Shown one piece after another: positions 23,430 to 30,692 of a stretch of 35,352 bases of DNA. The position numbers and the translations under genes were made by a program. The notes under the pieces are model-generated. The model was not told the origin of the DNA, searched no databases, and worked only from the letters and a program-made list of their open reading frames with translations. Each line of letters begins with the position of its first letter. The stretch's first letter is position 1. Origin of the DNA: Rhodospirillales bacterium (GTDB lineage Bacteria > Pseudomonadota > Alphaproteobacteria > Rhodospirillales > SHVQ01); NCBI GenBank assembly GCA_009694195.1, contig SHVQ01000027.1, forward strand, positions 1-35,352, written 5' to 3'.

Positions 23430-24698
23430 TTACCCCAGTCGCGTCGATTCGATGCCGACAAACCGATGATAGAAGGCGTAGAGAACCATGGTGATGGCGA
23501 GCAGCAGCAAGGCCAACGCTGATGCCTGCCCCCAGTTCAAGAGCTCATCGGTGTAGAAGGCGATGAAGTGGCTGATCATCTGATCCGCCGGTCCGCCGAC
23601 CAGTCGCGGCGTGATGTAGTAGCCGAGCGCCAGAATGAACACGAGCAGGCATCCGGCGCTGACGCCCGGAAGCGACTGCGGAAAGTAGACCCGGTAAAAC
23701 GCCAGGAACGAGTTGGCGCCGAGCGATCGCGCCGCCCGCATGTGCTGGCGATCGATGCCCTTCATCACGCTGAACATCGGGAGGATCATGAACGGCAGCA
23801 GAACGTGGATCATCGCGATCAGAATCCCGCCAAGGTTGAGGATGAGTTGAAGCGGCTCCACGATCAGCCCGATCTTCTTCATGAAATCGTTGATCAGCCC
23901 GTGCCGTTGCAAGAGCACCATCCAGGCCGTGGTGCGGACGAGCAGCGCCGTCCAAAACGGCAGCAGCACGAAGAACATCAGCATGTTGCTGATGCGCGTT
24001 GGAACATTGGCCAGCAAAAAGGCGACCGGATACCCGAGGATGAGACATCCGATGGTTACCAGGCCGCTGATCCAGAACGTGCGCACGTAAACGTCGAAGA
24101 AAATGGATTGCTCCGGGGGAAGCTTCACAAGCTCGCCGGCGGCGCTGCGCTGACGATCGATGGAGCTCACGAAGTAGAATTCGGTCAATACGCCCGCGTT
24201 GCGCTTGAGCATCGCCCAATAGGCGGGTTCGCCCCAGCGCTTGTCGAAGCCGATCAGCGCCTGCTTGTATGGCCCTTGCGTCTGGCGACCGGCAAAGCGT
24301 GCGGTATTGAGGATCAGCGAGCGCGTGGCGCTGATTTCGTAGTTCACGCGCTTCGCGAGCTTGCCGATGATCGATCGGTCCTTGTTGTTGTAAACGTCGC
24401 GAAGCTCTTCGACGAACGTTGCAAAAACGGGCTCATCGGGAATCCCGTTGCCGTCCCATTGTTTGACCGCTGCCTGAGTCCGCGGGATCGCCTCGACGAA
24501 CTCGATGTTATCGATGGCATGCTTGCTCATGCTGATGATCGGAAACACGAAGAACGCGAGCAAGAAGAGCGTGAGCGGTGCCACGAACAGCAGCGAGATA
24601 AGATGCCTCCGCCGCTCGACCTCGCGCAGGCGGACCTTGAGCGGAACGCCGTCGGCGGTCCTGACGAGTTCCATCGTCGCCGAAGCCGTTGTATTCAT
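23430..24698 (-). CDS. ABC transporter inner-membrane permease, PotB type, with large periplasmic insert
   Basis: 422 residues, longer than typical PotB (about 280) because about 140 residues are inserted between the first hydrophobic helix (about 33-55) and the permease core (from about 205). The EAA-loop is MRAARSLGANSFLAFYRVYFPQSLPG. The N-terminus has VRTADGVPLKVRLREVERRR, nearly the same as VRTADGTPLKARLRQTERVR in the permease at 33322, so the two are paralogous. Substrate class as for Pot importers. The start at 24698 has GAAGGA directly against it, so the exact start is uncertain. A promoter candidate lies at 24865-24893, and the leader carries two dyads (24779-24807). Confidence 0.9.
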   Translation of the reverse strand: MNTTASATMELVRTADGVPLKVRLREVERRRHLISLLFVAPLTLFLLAFFVFPIISMSKHAIDNIEFVEAIPRTQAAVKQWDGNGIPDEPVFATFVEELRDVYNNKDRSIIGKLAKRVNYEISATRSLILNTARFAGRQTQGPYKQALIGFDKRWGEPAYWAMLKRNAGVLTEFYFVSSIDRQRSAAGELVKLPPEQSIFFDVYVRTFWISGLVTIGCLILGYPVAFLLANVPTRISNMLMFFVLLPFWTALLVRTTAWMVLLQRHGLINDFMKKIGLIVEPLQLILNLGGILIAMIHVLLPFMILPMFSVMKGIDRQHMRAARSLGANSFLAFYRVYFPQSLPGVSAGCLLVFILALGYYITPRLVGGPADQMISHFIAFYTDELLNWGQASALALLLLAITMVLYAFYHRFVGIESTRLG

Positions 24699-24778
24699 TC
24701 CTTCACACCATCTGCGGGCCGGGAGAAGGCTGCGTCGGTCCCGTGATTTCGGAAGCTGCGAGGAAGTCACTCGGGCGA

Positions 24779-24807
24779 GACACCAGAGGTGTCGCCGCTT
24801 GCAAGCG
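24779..24807. promoter_or_regulatory. Back-to-back dyads upstream of the permease operon
   Basis: GACACC-AGA-GGTGTC (24779-24793) is followed after 2 bp by the perfect 12-bp palindrome CGCTTGCAAGCG (24796-24807). They lie about 80-110 bp before the permease ATG and downstream of the candidate promoter. They could be operator sites or hairpins in the mRNA leader. Confidence 0.4.
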
Positions 24808-24864
24808 TCCGAAAGCGAGGGTCGAGCCGTCCTCCCGGTCATTAAGGGAGTTTATTTTGAGCGC

Positions 24865-24893
24865 AATGTAACGGCCTCGCCAGCGTATGACAA
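24865..24893 (-). promoter_or_regulatory. Candidate promoter for the orphan permease operon
   Basis: On the minus strand TTGTCA (24893 to 24888; 5 of 6) and TACATT (24870 to 24865; 4 of 6) are separated by 17 bp. They lie between the TctA stop and the PotB-type gene, giving a leader of about 160 nt. The call is by eye. Confidence 0.4.
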
Positions 24894-24912
24894 GCGCCCT
24901 GGGTGACGGTGG

Positions 24913-26406
24913 TCACGCCGGCCGGAAACGCTTCCGCCAGCGCCAGACGGCCGGAGCGACGAGTGCGACCACTGACACGGCGAGCAGCAACGCTGAAATC
25001 GGGTGGGTGAGGAAGACCGTCATGTCGCCTTGGCTGATCGCGAGCGCGCGCCGGAACTGTTGTTCCGATAGCGGGCCAAGCACCAGCCCAATGATCACCG
25101 GCGCAACGGGAAAATCGAAGCGCCGCATGAGGAAGCCGAGGAAGCCGATTCCGATCAGGAGCGCGAGGTCGAACTCCGACTGCCTGTAACCGTAGGTGCC
25201 GAGGGTCGCGAACACGAGAATGCCGGCATAAAGGAGAGGCCGCGGGATGGTAAGAAGACGGACCCATACCCCGACCAACGGAAGGTTCAACACCAACAGC
25301 ATGACGTTCCCGATGTAGAGGCTGGCGATCAAGCCCCACACAAGCTGGGGCTCGTTTTGAAAGAGGAGCGGGCCGGGCTGCAGGCCGTACTGTTGAAAGG
25401 CCGCGAGCAAAATCGCCGCCGTCGCCGAAGTCGGGAGGCCCAAGCTCAAGAGGGGCACGAGCACACCCGCGGCGGATGCGTTGTTGGCGGCTTCCGGGCC
25501 GGCGACTCCCTCGATGGCGCCCTTGCCGAATTCCTCCGGATGCTTCGAGAGGCGCTTCTCGACGTAGTAGGATAGAAACGTCGGGATCTCTGCGCCGCCG
25601 GCCGGCATCGCCCCGATCGGGAACCCGATGAACGTCCCCCGGAGCCAAGCTTTCCAGGACCGCGCCCATTCCTCGGCAGTCATCCAAAGAGAGCCTTTGA
25701 GAGGGATGATCTGGTCGGCGCCGTACTTGTATCGCGAGGCCGCATAGAGCGTCTCGCCCACGGCGAAGAGGCCGACGGCGACGACAACCACCTCGATCCC
25801 GTCGAGCAGGCTGGGCACTCCGAAAGCCAAGCGCGATTGGCCGGTCTGCATGTCGATTCCAACCATCCCGAGGGCGAGTCCGAGGAAAAGACTCGCGAGG
25901 CCCCGCGCGATCGAGCTTCCGAGCACGGCCGTCACCGTGATGAAGGCGAGGACCGAGAGGGCAAAATACTCGGCCGGACCGAACTGGAGCGCGAGATCCA
26001 CCACCAGAGGTGCGAAGAAGGTAAGGGCGATCGTCGCGAGCGTGCCGGCAACGAACGAGCCGATCGCAGCCGTGGCGAGGGCCGATCCGCCGCGGCCCTT
26101 GCGGGCCATCAGGTGGCCTTCGACGGCGGTGATGATGCTTGCGCTTTCGCCGGGCGTGTTGAGGAGAATGGACGTGGTCGAGCCGCCGTACATTGCGCCG
26201 TAGTAGATTCCGGCGAACATGATGAAGGCGCTCGTCGAGGCAAGCTTGGCGGTGACCGGCAGAAGGAGCGCAACGGTCAACGCCGGGCCGATGCCCGGGA
26301 GCACGCCGACGGCGGTCCCGAGCGTCACGCCGATGAGCGCCCACAGGAGATTCTGCCACGTCAACGCAACGGCAAAGCCGCCGAGCAGCGCATCGATCGT
26401 TTCCAC
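24913..26406 (-). CDS. tctA: Tripartite tricarboxylate transporter large permease TctA
   Basis: 497 residues, usual TctA length, with about twelve helices. Family motifs are visible: [17 protein letters not shown] (34-50), [20 protein letters not shown] (68-87) and, in the second half, [20 protein letters not shown] and [29 protein letters not shown]. It forms the main channel of a TTT importer, driven by ion gradient and fed by TctC. It is directly downstream of tctB: the tctB stop codon ends where this ATG begins. Known systems carry citrate, other di- and tricarboxylates, aromatic acids and more, so the substrate is open. The gene order tctC-tctB-tctA is the classical one. Confidence 0.95.
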   Translation of the reverse strand: METIDALLGGFAVALTWQNLLWALIGVTLGTAVGVLPGIGPALTVALLLPVTAKLASTSAFIMFAGIYYGAMYGGSTTSILLNTPGESASIITAVEGHLMARKGRGGSALATAAIGSFVAGTLATIALTFFAPLVVDLALQFGPAEYFALSVLAFITVTAVLGSSIARGLASLFLGLALGMVGIDMQTGQSRLAFGVPSLLDGIEVVVVAVGLFAVGETLYAASRYKYGADQIIPLKGSLWMTAEEWARSWKAWLRGTFIGFPIGAMPAGGAEIPTFLSYYVEKRLSKHPEEFGKGAIEGVAGPEAANNASAAGVLVPLLSLGLPTSATAAILLAAFQQYGLQPGPLLFQNEPQLVWGLIASLYIGNVMLLVLNLPLVGVWVRLLTIPRPLLYAGILVFATLGTYGYRQSEFDLALLIGIGFLGFLMRRFDFPVAPVIIGLVLGPLSEQQFRRALAISQGDMTVFLTHPISALLLAVSVVALVAPAVWRWRKRFRPA

Positions 26407-26904
26407 TCAGAATGCCTTTGCTAGGAGTCCGGCCGGGAGCTGGAGGCCGAGACCGAAGGTGAAGACTCCGTAGGTGATGGCGGTGAGGACCAGCGCAAGC
26501 ACGATGTCGCGCACGATTGTCCGGCTGCCGAACGCCCGTGTGGCGAAACAAAAGAGGACAGTCGAGGCGATGATGAATCCGGCAGGAATCATGAGGGCGG
26601 CCTGAAGTGCGAGCCCAACCGCAACGAGCGCGAGGGCTTGCGCGTCGAGCGGTTCCGCCTTGGCGTCCGCCTCGCCGACCCAGGTGCCGCTAACCGTCAG
26701 CCAAGCGAGAACGAGGCCGATGACGAAGAGGCCGCCGCCGATGATCCAGGGGAAAAAGGTCGGGCCGATGCGCGCATATGAAGGCGCGACCGAAATGGAT
26801 GCGGCCTCGATTCCGACGAACACTCCGAGGCCGGCGATCCCGAGCGCGAGGAGCAGGCGCGAGCGCTTGCCTTCGCTCGGCTGCGCGCTCGCCGGCATCG
26901 CCAT
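26407..26904 (-). CDS. tctB: Tripartite tricarboxylate transporter small permease TctB
   Basis: 165 residues with four predicted helices and no strong sequence motif beyond ARIGPTFFPWIIGGGLFVIGLVLAW, which is typical of the small TTT membrane subunit. It pairs with TctA in the inner membrane. The N-terminus is preceded by a short polar tail (MAMPASAQPSEGKRSR), and a second ATG two codons on is possible. It lies between tctC (28-bp gap) and tctA (no gap), so translation is probably coupled. Identification relies as much on context as on sequence. Confidence 0.9.
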   Translation of the reverse strand: MAMPASAQPSEGKRSRLLLALGIAGLGVFVGIEAASISVAPSYARIGPTFFPWIIGGGLFVIGLVLAWLTVSGTWVGEADAKAEPLDAQALALVAVGLALQAALMIPAGFIIASTVLFCFATRAFGSRTIVRDIVLALVLTAITYGVFTFGLGLQLPAGLLAKAF

Positions 26905-26932
26905 CCCTGCTGCGCGGGGTTGCAGGCCTGCG

Positions 26933-27919
26933 TTACTTCACCAGGCCGATGTCTTTCAGGATCGCAGTGACGCGCGTGTTTTCTTCGGTGACGTACTTGG
27001 CGTACTCGTCGCTCGTGAGATAAAAGTCCGCCCAGCTGTTCTTTTTCAGGATCTCTTTCCACGCCGGCGTCTTGACCATCTTGTCGATGGTGTCGGAAAG
27101 GTCCTTTTTCTGTGCTGCCGTGATGCCGGGAGCGCCGAATACGCCCCGCCAGTTGGCGATCTCGACTTTGATGTTTTGTTCGATGAACGTCGGGACATTG
27201 ACCCCCGGGAGACGCTTCGGCGACGAAATGCCGAGCGCGCGAAGCTTTCCGGCTTCGATCTGGGCTTGGAATTCCGCATACCCGTTGACGCCGACGGGCA
27301 GGTGCCCGCCCAGCAGCTGGGCGACCGCCTCGCCGCCCCCCGAATGGGCGACGTAGTTGATCTTGGTTGCGTCGATGCCGACGGCCTTTGCGAGCAGCCC
27401 GACCGTGATGTGATCGGTGCCGCCCGCGGAACCGCCCGCCCACGCCATCTTGCCGGGGTCTTTCTTCCACGCCGTCACCAGATCGTCCATGGACTTGAGG
27501 GGCGAGTTGGCCGGGACCGCGATCACTTCGAACTCGCCCGTCAAGCGCGCGATGGGTGTGACTTGCGTCAGGTTGACCGGCGACTTGTTGGTGATGATGG
27601 CGCCGACCATCACGAGCCCGCTCACGATGATCGCATTGCCGTCGCCTTTGGCGCTGTTGACGAACTGGGCCAAACCGATGGTGCCCCCGGCGCCGCCCTT
27701 GTTGTCGACCTGGATGGACTTCACAAGGCCCGCGCCCTGCAGAACCTGCTGCATGGCTCGACCCGTCTGGTCCCAGCCGCCGCCGGGATTCGCCGGAACC
27801 AAGATCTTCAGGTTGTCGACCGCATGGGCCGCCGAACCGATGGTAAGCGCCGCCGCGACGCAAGCAGCGGACGCGACACGGCCGGCCGTGCGCGCGGTGC
27901 GCGAAATAACGAGCGACAT
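26933..27919 (-). CDS. tctC: Tripartite tricarboxylate transporter substrate-binding protein TctC
   Basis: 328 residues with a Sec signal (Arg-rich start, hydrophobic stretch, AHA|VD cleavage near residue 33). The mature protein starts with LKILVPANPGGGWDQTGRAMQQVL, the Bug/TctC hallmark for binding the carboxylate of the ligand, and continues with VDNKGGAGGTIGLAQF and GGSAGGTDHITVGLLAKAVG. It is a periplasmic solute receptor for TctAB. AGGGAGG 4-5 bp before the ATG is an excellent ribosome site. The ligand is unknown, as Bug proteins bind many carboxylates. It is divergent from the M24 gene at 28219, whose upstream region holds a spaced inverted repeat. Confidence 0.95.
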   Translation of the reverse strand: MSLVISRTARTAGRVASAACVAAALTIGSAAHAVDNLKILVPANPGGGWDQTGRAMQQVLQGAGLVKSIQVDNKGGAGGTIGLAQFVNSAKGDGNAIIVSGLVMVGAIITNKSPVNLTQVTPIARLTGEFEVIAVPANSPLKSMDDLVTAWKKDPGKMAWAGGSAGGTDHITVGLLAKAVGIDATKINYVAHSGGGEAVAQLLGGHLPVGVNGYAEFQAQIEAGKLRALGISSPKRLPGVNVPTFIEQNIKVEIANWRGVFGAPGITAAQKKDLSDTIDKMVKTPAWKEILKKNSWADFYLTSDEYAKYVTEENTRVTAILKDIGLVK

Positions 27920-28058
27920 GGTGCCTCCCTAAAAAACGTGCACCGAAGAACATCGCGTTCTCGGCTGGCGGGCAAACTTTAGACAATAAGTGCCGCGCTC
28001 CACAAGGCGGATGGGACCGGGCCCGTCCGTGCCCGTCTCGCCGCTCGGGTGGACAATG

Positions 28059-28108
28059 CGCGGACGTTCACGCTAAAGTCGGTCCGCTCGATACACCTAA
28101 CGTCCGCG
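28059..28108. promoter_or_regulatory. Spaced inverted repeat in the tctC/M24 divergent region
   Basis: CGCGGACGTT (28059-28068) is matched by its exact complement AACGTCCGCG (28099-28108), 30 bp apart (40 bp centre to centre, about four helical turns). It lies 110-160 bp before the M24 ATG. It could be two half-sites for a regulator that loops DNA, or the stem of a long RNA hairpin. Confidence 0.35.
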
Positions 28109-28218
28109 ACATTTCACGAGGACTTTTGGGCGGCATGATTTGACCTCGCCCCGGTGGGTGCGAAGAGGGCGTTTTTTGGTGTCGATGAGACCAGAAAAGA
28201 TGGGAAGGACGTTCAGAC

Positions 28219-29403
28219 ATGGTTGATTTGTTCAAGTTCGAGAAGCAGTTGTCGTTCAAGAAAGAGGAATACCTCGGCCGCCTCGCGAAGATTCGGAAAA
28301 CAATGGCGGAGAAGGGGGTCGACGCTCTTCTGGTCACGACGCCCGAAAATATCTGCTACATCTCCGGCTACCGCACGGTCGGCTACTACTACATGAGCGT
28401 ACTGGTCGTGCCGATCGAAAAGGACCTCCTCCTCATCACGCGGAATTTCGAAGCGCGCAACGTCGACGCGTTTTCGTGGATGGATCGGGCGAGCCAGTGC
28501 CGTCCTTACATGGACACGGACAACCCGGTCGACGTGGTCGCCAAGGCGGTGAAAGACGTGGGCCACGAAAAGGGCCGACTGGCCGTCGACAAGACCGGCA
28601 ATTCGTTCCTCGCGGTCGACGTTTATGAGGGGCTGGTGAGCAAGCTCCCGAACGCCAAGTTCGCGAACAGCTTCGGCATCGTGGAGCAGCACCGGAAAAT
28701 CAAATCCACGGCCGAAATCGAATACATCAAGAAGTCGTGCCGGATGTCGGAAGCGGGTCTCAAGGCCTCGCATGCGTTTCTGAAACCGGGTGTGACGGAG
28801 AACCAGCTCGCGGGCGTCGTCCACAAGGCGATGATCGACATGGGGTGCGAGTTCCCCGGCCTCCCGCCGTTCATCGGCTCGGGCTGGCGGACCCAGGTGC
28901 CGCACGTCCAGTGGACGGACAAGGTCATCGAGAAGGGCGAGAACGTCCCGGTCGAGCTCACGGGCGTCACCCATCGGTACGCGGGGCCTCTGTTCCGCAC
29001 GTTCATGATGGGAAAACCGGCCCAGAAAATGTACGACGATTTCCAGGTGGTGAAGGATCAGCTTGAGGCGGCCATCGCAGCCATGAAGCCGGGGGCGACG
29101 TCGGGCGACGTCGATGCGGCGGCGAAGAAGGCCGCGGCGAAGCATAACCGGCTCGGCTCCTTCACCAAGCGCACCGGGTATTCGGTCGGCCTCAACTATG
29201 CGCCCGACTGGGGCGAGGGGCACATCATCGACCTCAAGGCCAACGACCCGAGCGTCCTGCAGGCCGGGATGACGTTTCACACGCCGATGAGCCTCCGCGC
29301 CGACAAGGAGCTGGCCGTCGCGGTGAGCGAAACGACTCTCGTCACCGAGAAGGGGCCGCAGGTTCTCACCAGCTATCCGCGCGAATTGCTCGTCATCGAC
29401 TAA
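28219..29403 (+). CDS. M24/creatinase-fold hydrolase, DoeA-like, metal site degenerate (type II)
   Basis: 394 residues. The N-domain carries PENICYISGYRTVGYYYMS; the pita-bread domain starts near 165. His229 (QVPHVQW) is kept, but the metal positions read Glu246, Pro257, Tyr (GYSVG) and Thr (FHTP), with only the last Glu (VSET) preserved. It shares VELTGV, RYAGPLFRT, KRTGYSVGLN and PDWGEG with the product of 9810-11015, its close paralogue. Probably a cytosolic C-N hydrolase related to ectoine hydrolase; the substrate is unknown. GGGAAGGA lies about 9 bp before the ATG. It is followed after 40 bp by a threonine-aldolase-type gene, suggesting that its product, or a derivative, is a beta-hydroxy-alpha-amino acid (inference). 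Confidence 0.91.
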   Translation: MVDLFKFEKQLSFKKEEYLGRLAKIRKTMAEKGVDALLVTTPENICYISGYRTVGYYYMSVLVVPIEKDLLLITRNFEARNVDAFSWMDRASQCRPYMDTDNPVDVVAKAVKDVGHEKGRLAVDKTGNSFLAVDVYEGLVSKLPNAKFANSFGIVEQHRKIKSTAEIEYIKKSCRMSEAGLKASHAFLKPGVTENQLAGVVHKAMIDMGCEFPGLPPFIGSGWRTQVPHVQWTDKVIEKGENVPVELTGVTHRYAGPLFRTFMMGKPAQKMYDDFQVVKDQLEAAIAAMKPGATSGDVDAAAKKAAAKHNRLGSFTKRTGYSVGLNYAPDWGEGHIIDLKANDPSVLQAGMTFHTPMSLRADKELAVAVSETTLVTEKGPQVLTSYPRELLVID

Positions 29404-29443
29404 AAGCGGTGGCCCCGGTTCGGGTGCCGATTGGGAGGACCTC

Positions 29444-30517
29444 ATGGAACGTGTCATCTGCTTGCGCAGCGACACCGTCACGACGCCAAGCCCGGCCATG
29501 CGCAAGGCCATGGCGGAAGCGGAGGTCGGCGACGACTACTACAACGCCGATCCGACCATCCACCGGCTCGAAGCGAAGGCCGCCGAGATGCTCGGCAAGG
29601 AAGCCGCCATTCTGGTATTGAGCGGCACGATGGGAAATCTGACGTCCATCATGGCGCAGGCCAACCGCGGCGAGTCGATGATCGTCGAGGAGACCGCGCA
29701 CATCTTCGTCAACGAGGGCGGCGGGATGGCGGCCGTGGCCGGCGTGATGCCGCGCACGCTCAAGGGCAAGAACGGCTTCATCGAGCCCGATCAGCTCGAG
29801 AAGGCGATCTTCCCGACGAGCGTCCTGCATCCGCCGACCCGGCTCGTATGTCTCGAGAACACCCATAACGTCGCGGGGGGCCGGTGTCTCTCGATCGAAA
29901 GGACCGCGGCCCTATGCCGTGTCGCGCACAAGGCGGGCGCCAAGGTTCACCTCGATGGCGCGCGCATTTTCAATGCGGCGATCGCATTGCGGGTGCCGGC
30001 GTCCGCGCTCGTGAAGGACGTCGACAGCATCCAGTTCTGCCTCAGCAAGGGCCTCGGCTGTCCGGCCGGATCGATCGTCGCCGGCAGCCGCGAGCTCGTG
30101 ACCCGGGTCCGCCACATGCGCCAGCTCGTCGGGGGCGGTATGCGGCAGGGCGGCGTGTTCGCCGCCGCGGGGATCGTCGGTCTCGACACCATGGTCGAAC
30201 GGCTGGAGGAAGATCACGCGAACGCGAAAAGGCTCGCCCGCCACTGCGCCGACGCCGGGATGCCGGTCAACGCGAACGACGTCGAGACCAACATGGTGTT
30301 CGTCGAGCTCCCCGATCTCCCCTTCGATCCCCCGCGCTTCGTCCGCGAGCTTCGGGAAGGCGGCGTTGAGATCAATCCGCCGAAGGGCCGGCGCATCCGC
30401 TTCGTCACGCACTACCAGACCAGCGCCGCGGACATCGACAAGGCGGGCGGCATCATCAAGCGGGTCTATCAAAGAAACGTTCAGCAAGGCGGGATTCGCG
30501 AAGCCGCTTCGGCCTGA
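29444..30517 (+). CDS. Threonine aldolase-type PLP lyase (beta-eliminating lyase family)
   Basis: 357 residues, typical of low-specificity L-threonine/allo-threonine aldolases. RSDTVTTPS (8-16) opens the family, HLDGARIFNAA gives the PLP-ring Asp171 and phosphate-side Arg174, and Lys202 in FCLSKGLGCPAGS is the Schiff-base lysine. MRQLVGGGMRQGG is also characteristic. Such enzymes split beta-hydroxy-alpha-amino acids into glycine and an aldehyde; relatives act on hydroxyaspartate or phenylserine. GGGAGGACCTC precedes the ATG. It lies between two M24 genes on the same strand, so it may process the amino acid they release. If the M24 product were hydroxylated diaminobutyrate, retro-aldol cleavage would be chemically possible; this is speculation. 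Confidence 0.92.
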   Translation: MERVICLRSDTVTTPSPAMRKAMAEAEVGDDYYNADPTIHRLEAKAAEMLGKEAAILVLSGTMGNLTSIMAQANRGESMIVEETAHIFVNEGGGMAAVAGVMPRTLKGKNGFIEPDQLEKAIFPTSVLHPPTRLVCLENTHNVAGGRCLSIERTAALCRVAHKAGAKVHLDGARIFNAAIALRVPASALVKDVDSIQFCLSKGLGCPAGSIVAGSRELVTRVRHMRQLVGGGMRQGGVFAAAGIVGLDTMVERLEEDHANAKRLARHCADAGMPVNANDVETNMVFVELPDLPFDPPRFVRELREGGVEINPPKGRRIRFVTHYQTSAADIDKAGGIIKRVYQRNVQQGGIREAASA

Positions 30518-30692
30518 CGCCGGCGCCCATTGGTCGGCGAACGGACGCGCTCTCGCGCGCCCGCCGTATTGACGGGCATTGGCACGGCTGTCAGTGTACC
30601 GAACCTCGAAAATGCGCCGTTTCCATAGGCAGAACAGCCTCGTCGACTGCCGTCGATCAGAGGCCGAAACGCAATCGTGGAGGGAACAAAAA

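Noticed and set aside
24842..26551. Long open minus-strand frame overlapping tctA
   Set aside because: TctA is unmistakable in the other frame; the alternative is Arg/Pro/His-rich noise caused by high GC at third codon positions.
30580..30597. TTGGCACGGCTGTCAGTG as a sigma-54 promoter
   Set aside because: The -24 half is good, but the GC of the -12 element is missing at the required spacing.
30569..30597. TTGACG with CAGTGT 17 bp downstream as a promoter for the M24 gene
   Set aside because: The -10 hexamer matches at only two positions.
30579..30692. N-terminal extension of the M24 protein at 30693
   Set aside because: No ribosome site before 30579 and no homology in the extension, whereas GGAGGGAAC lies just before the ATG at 30693.
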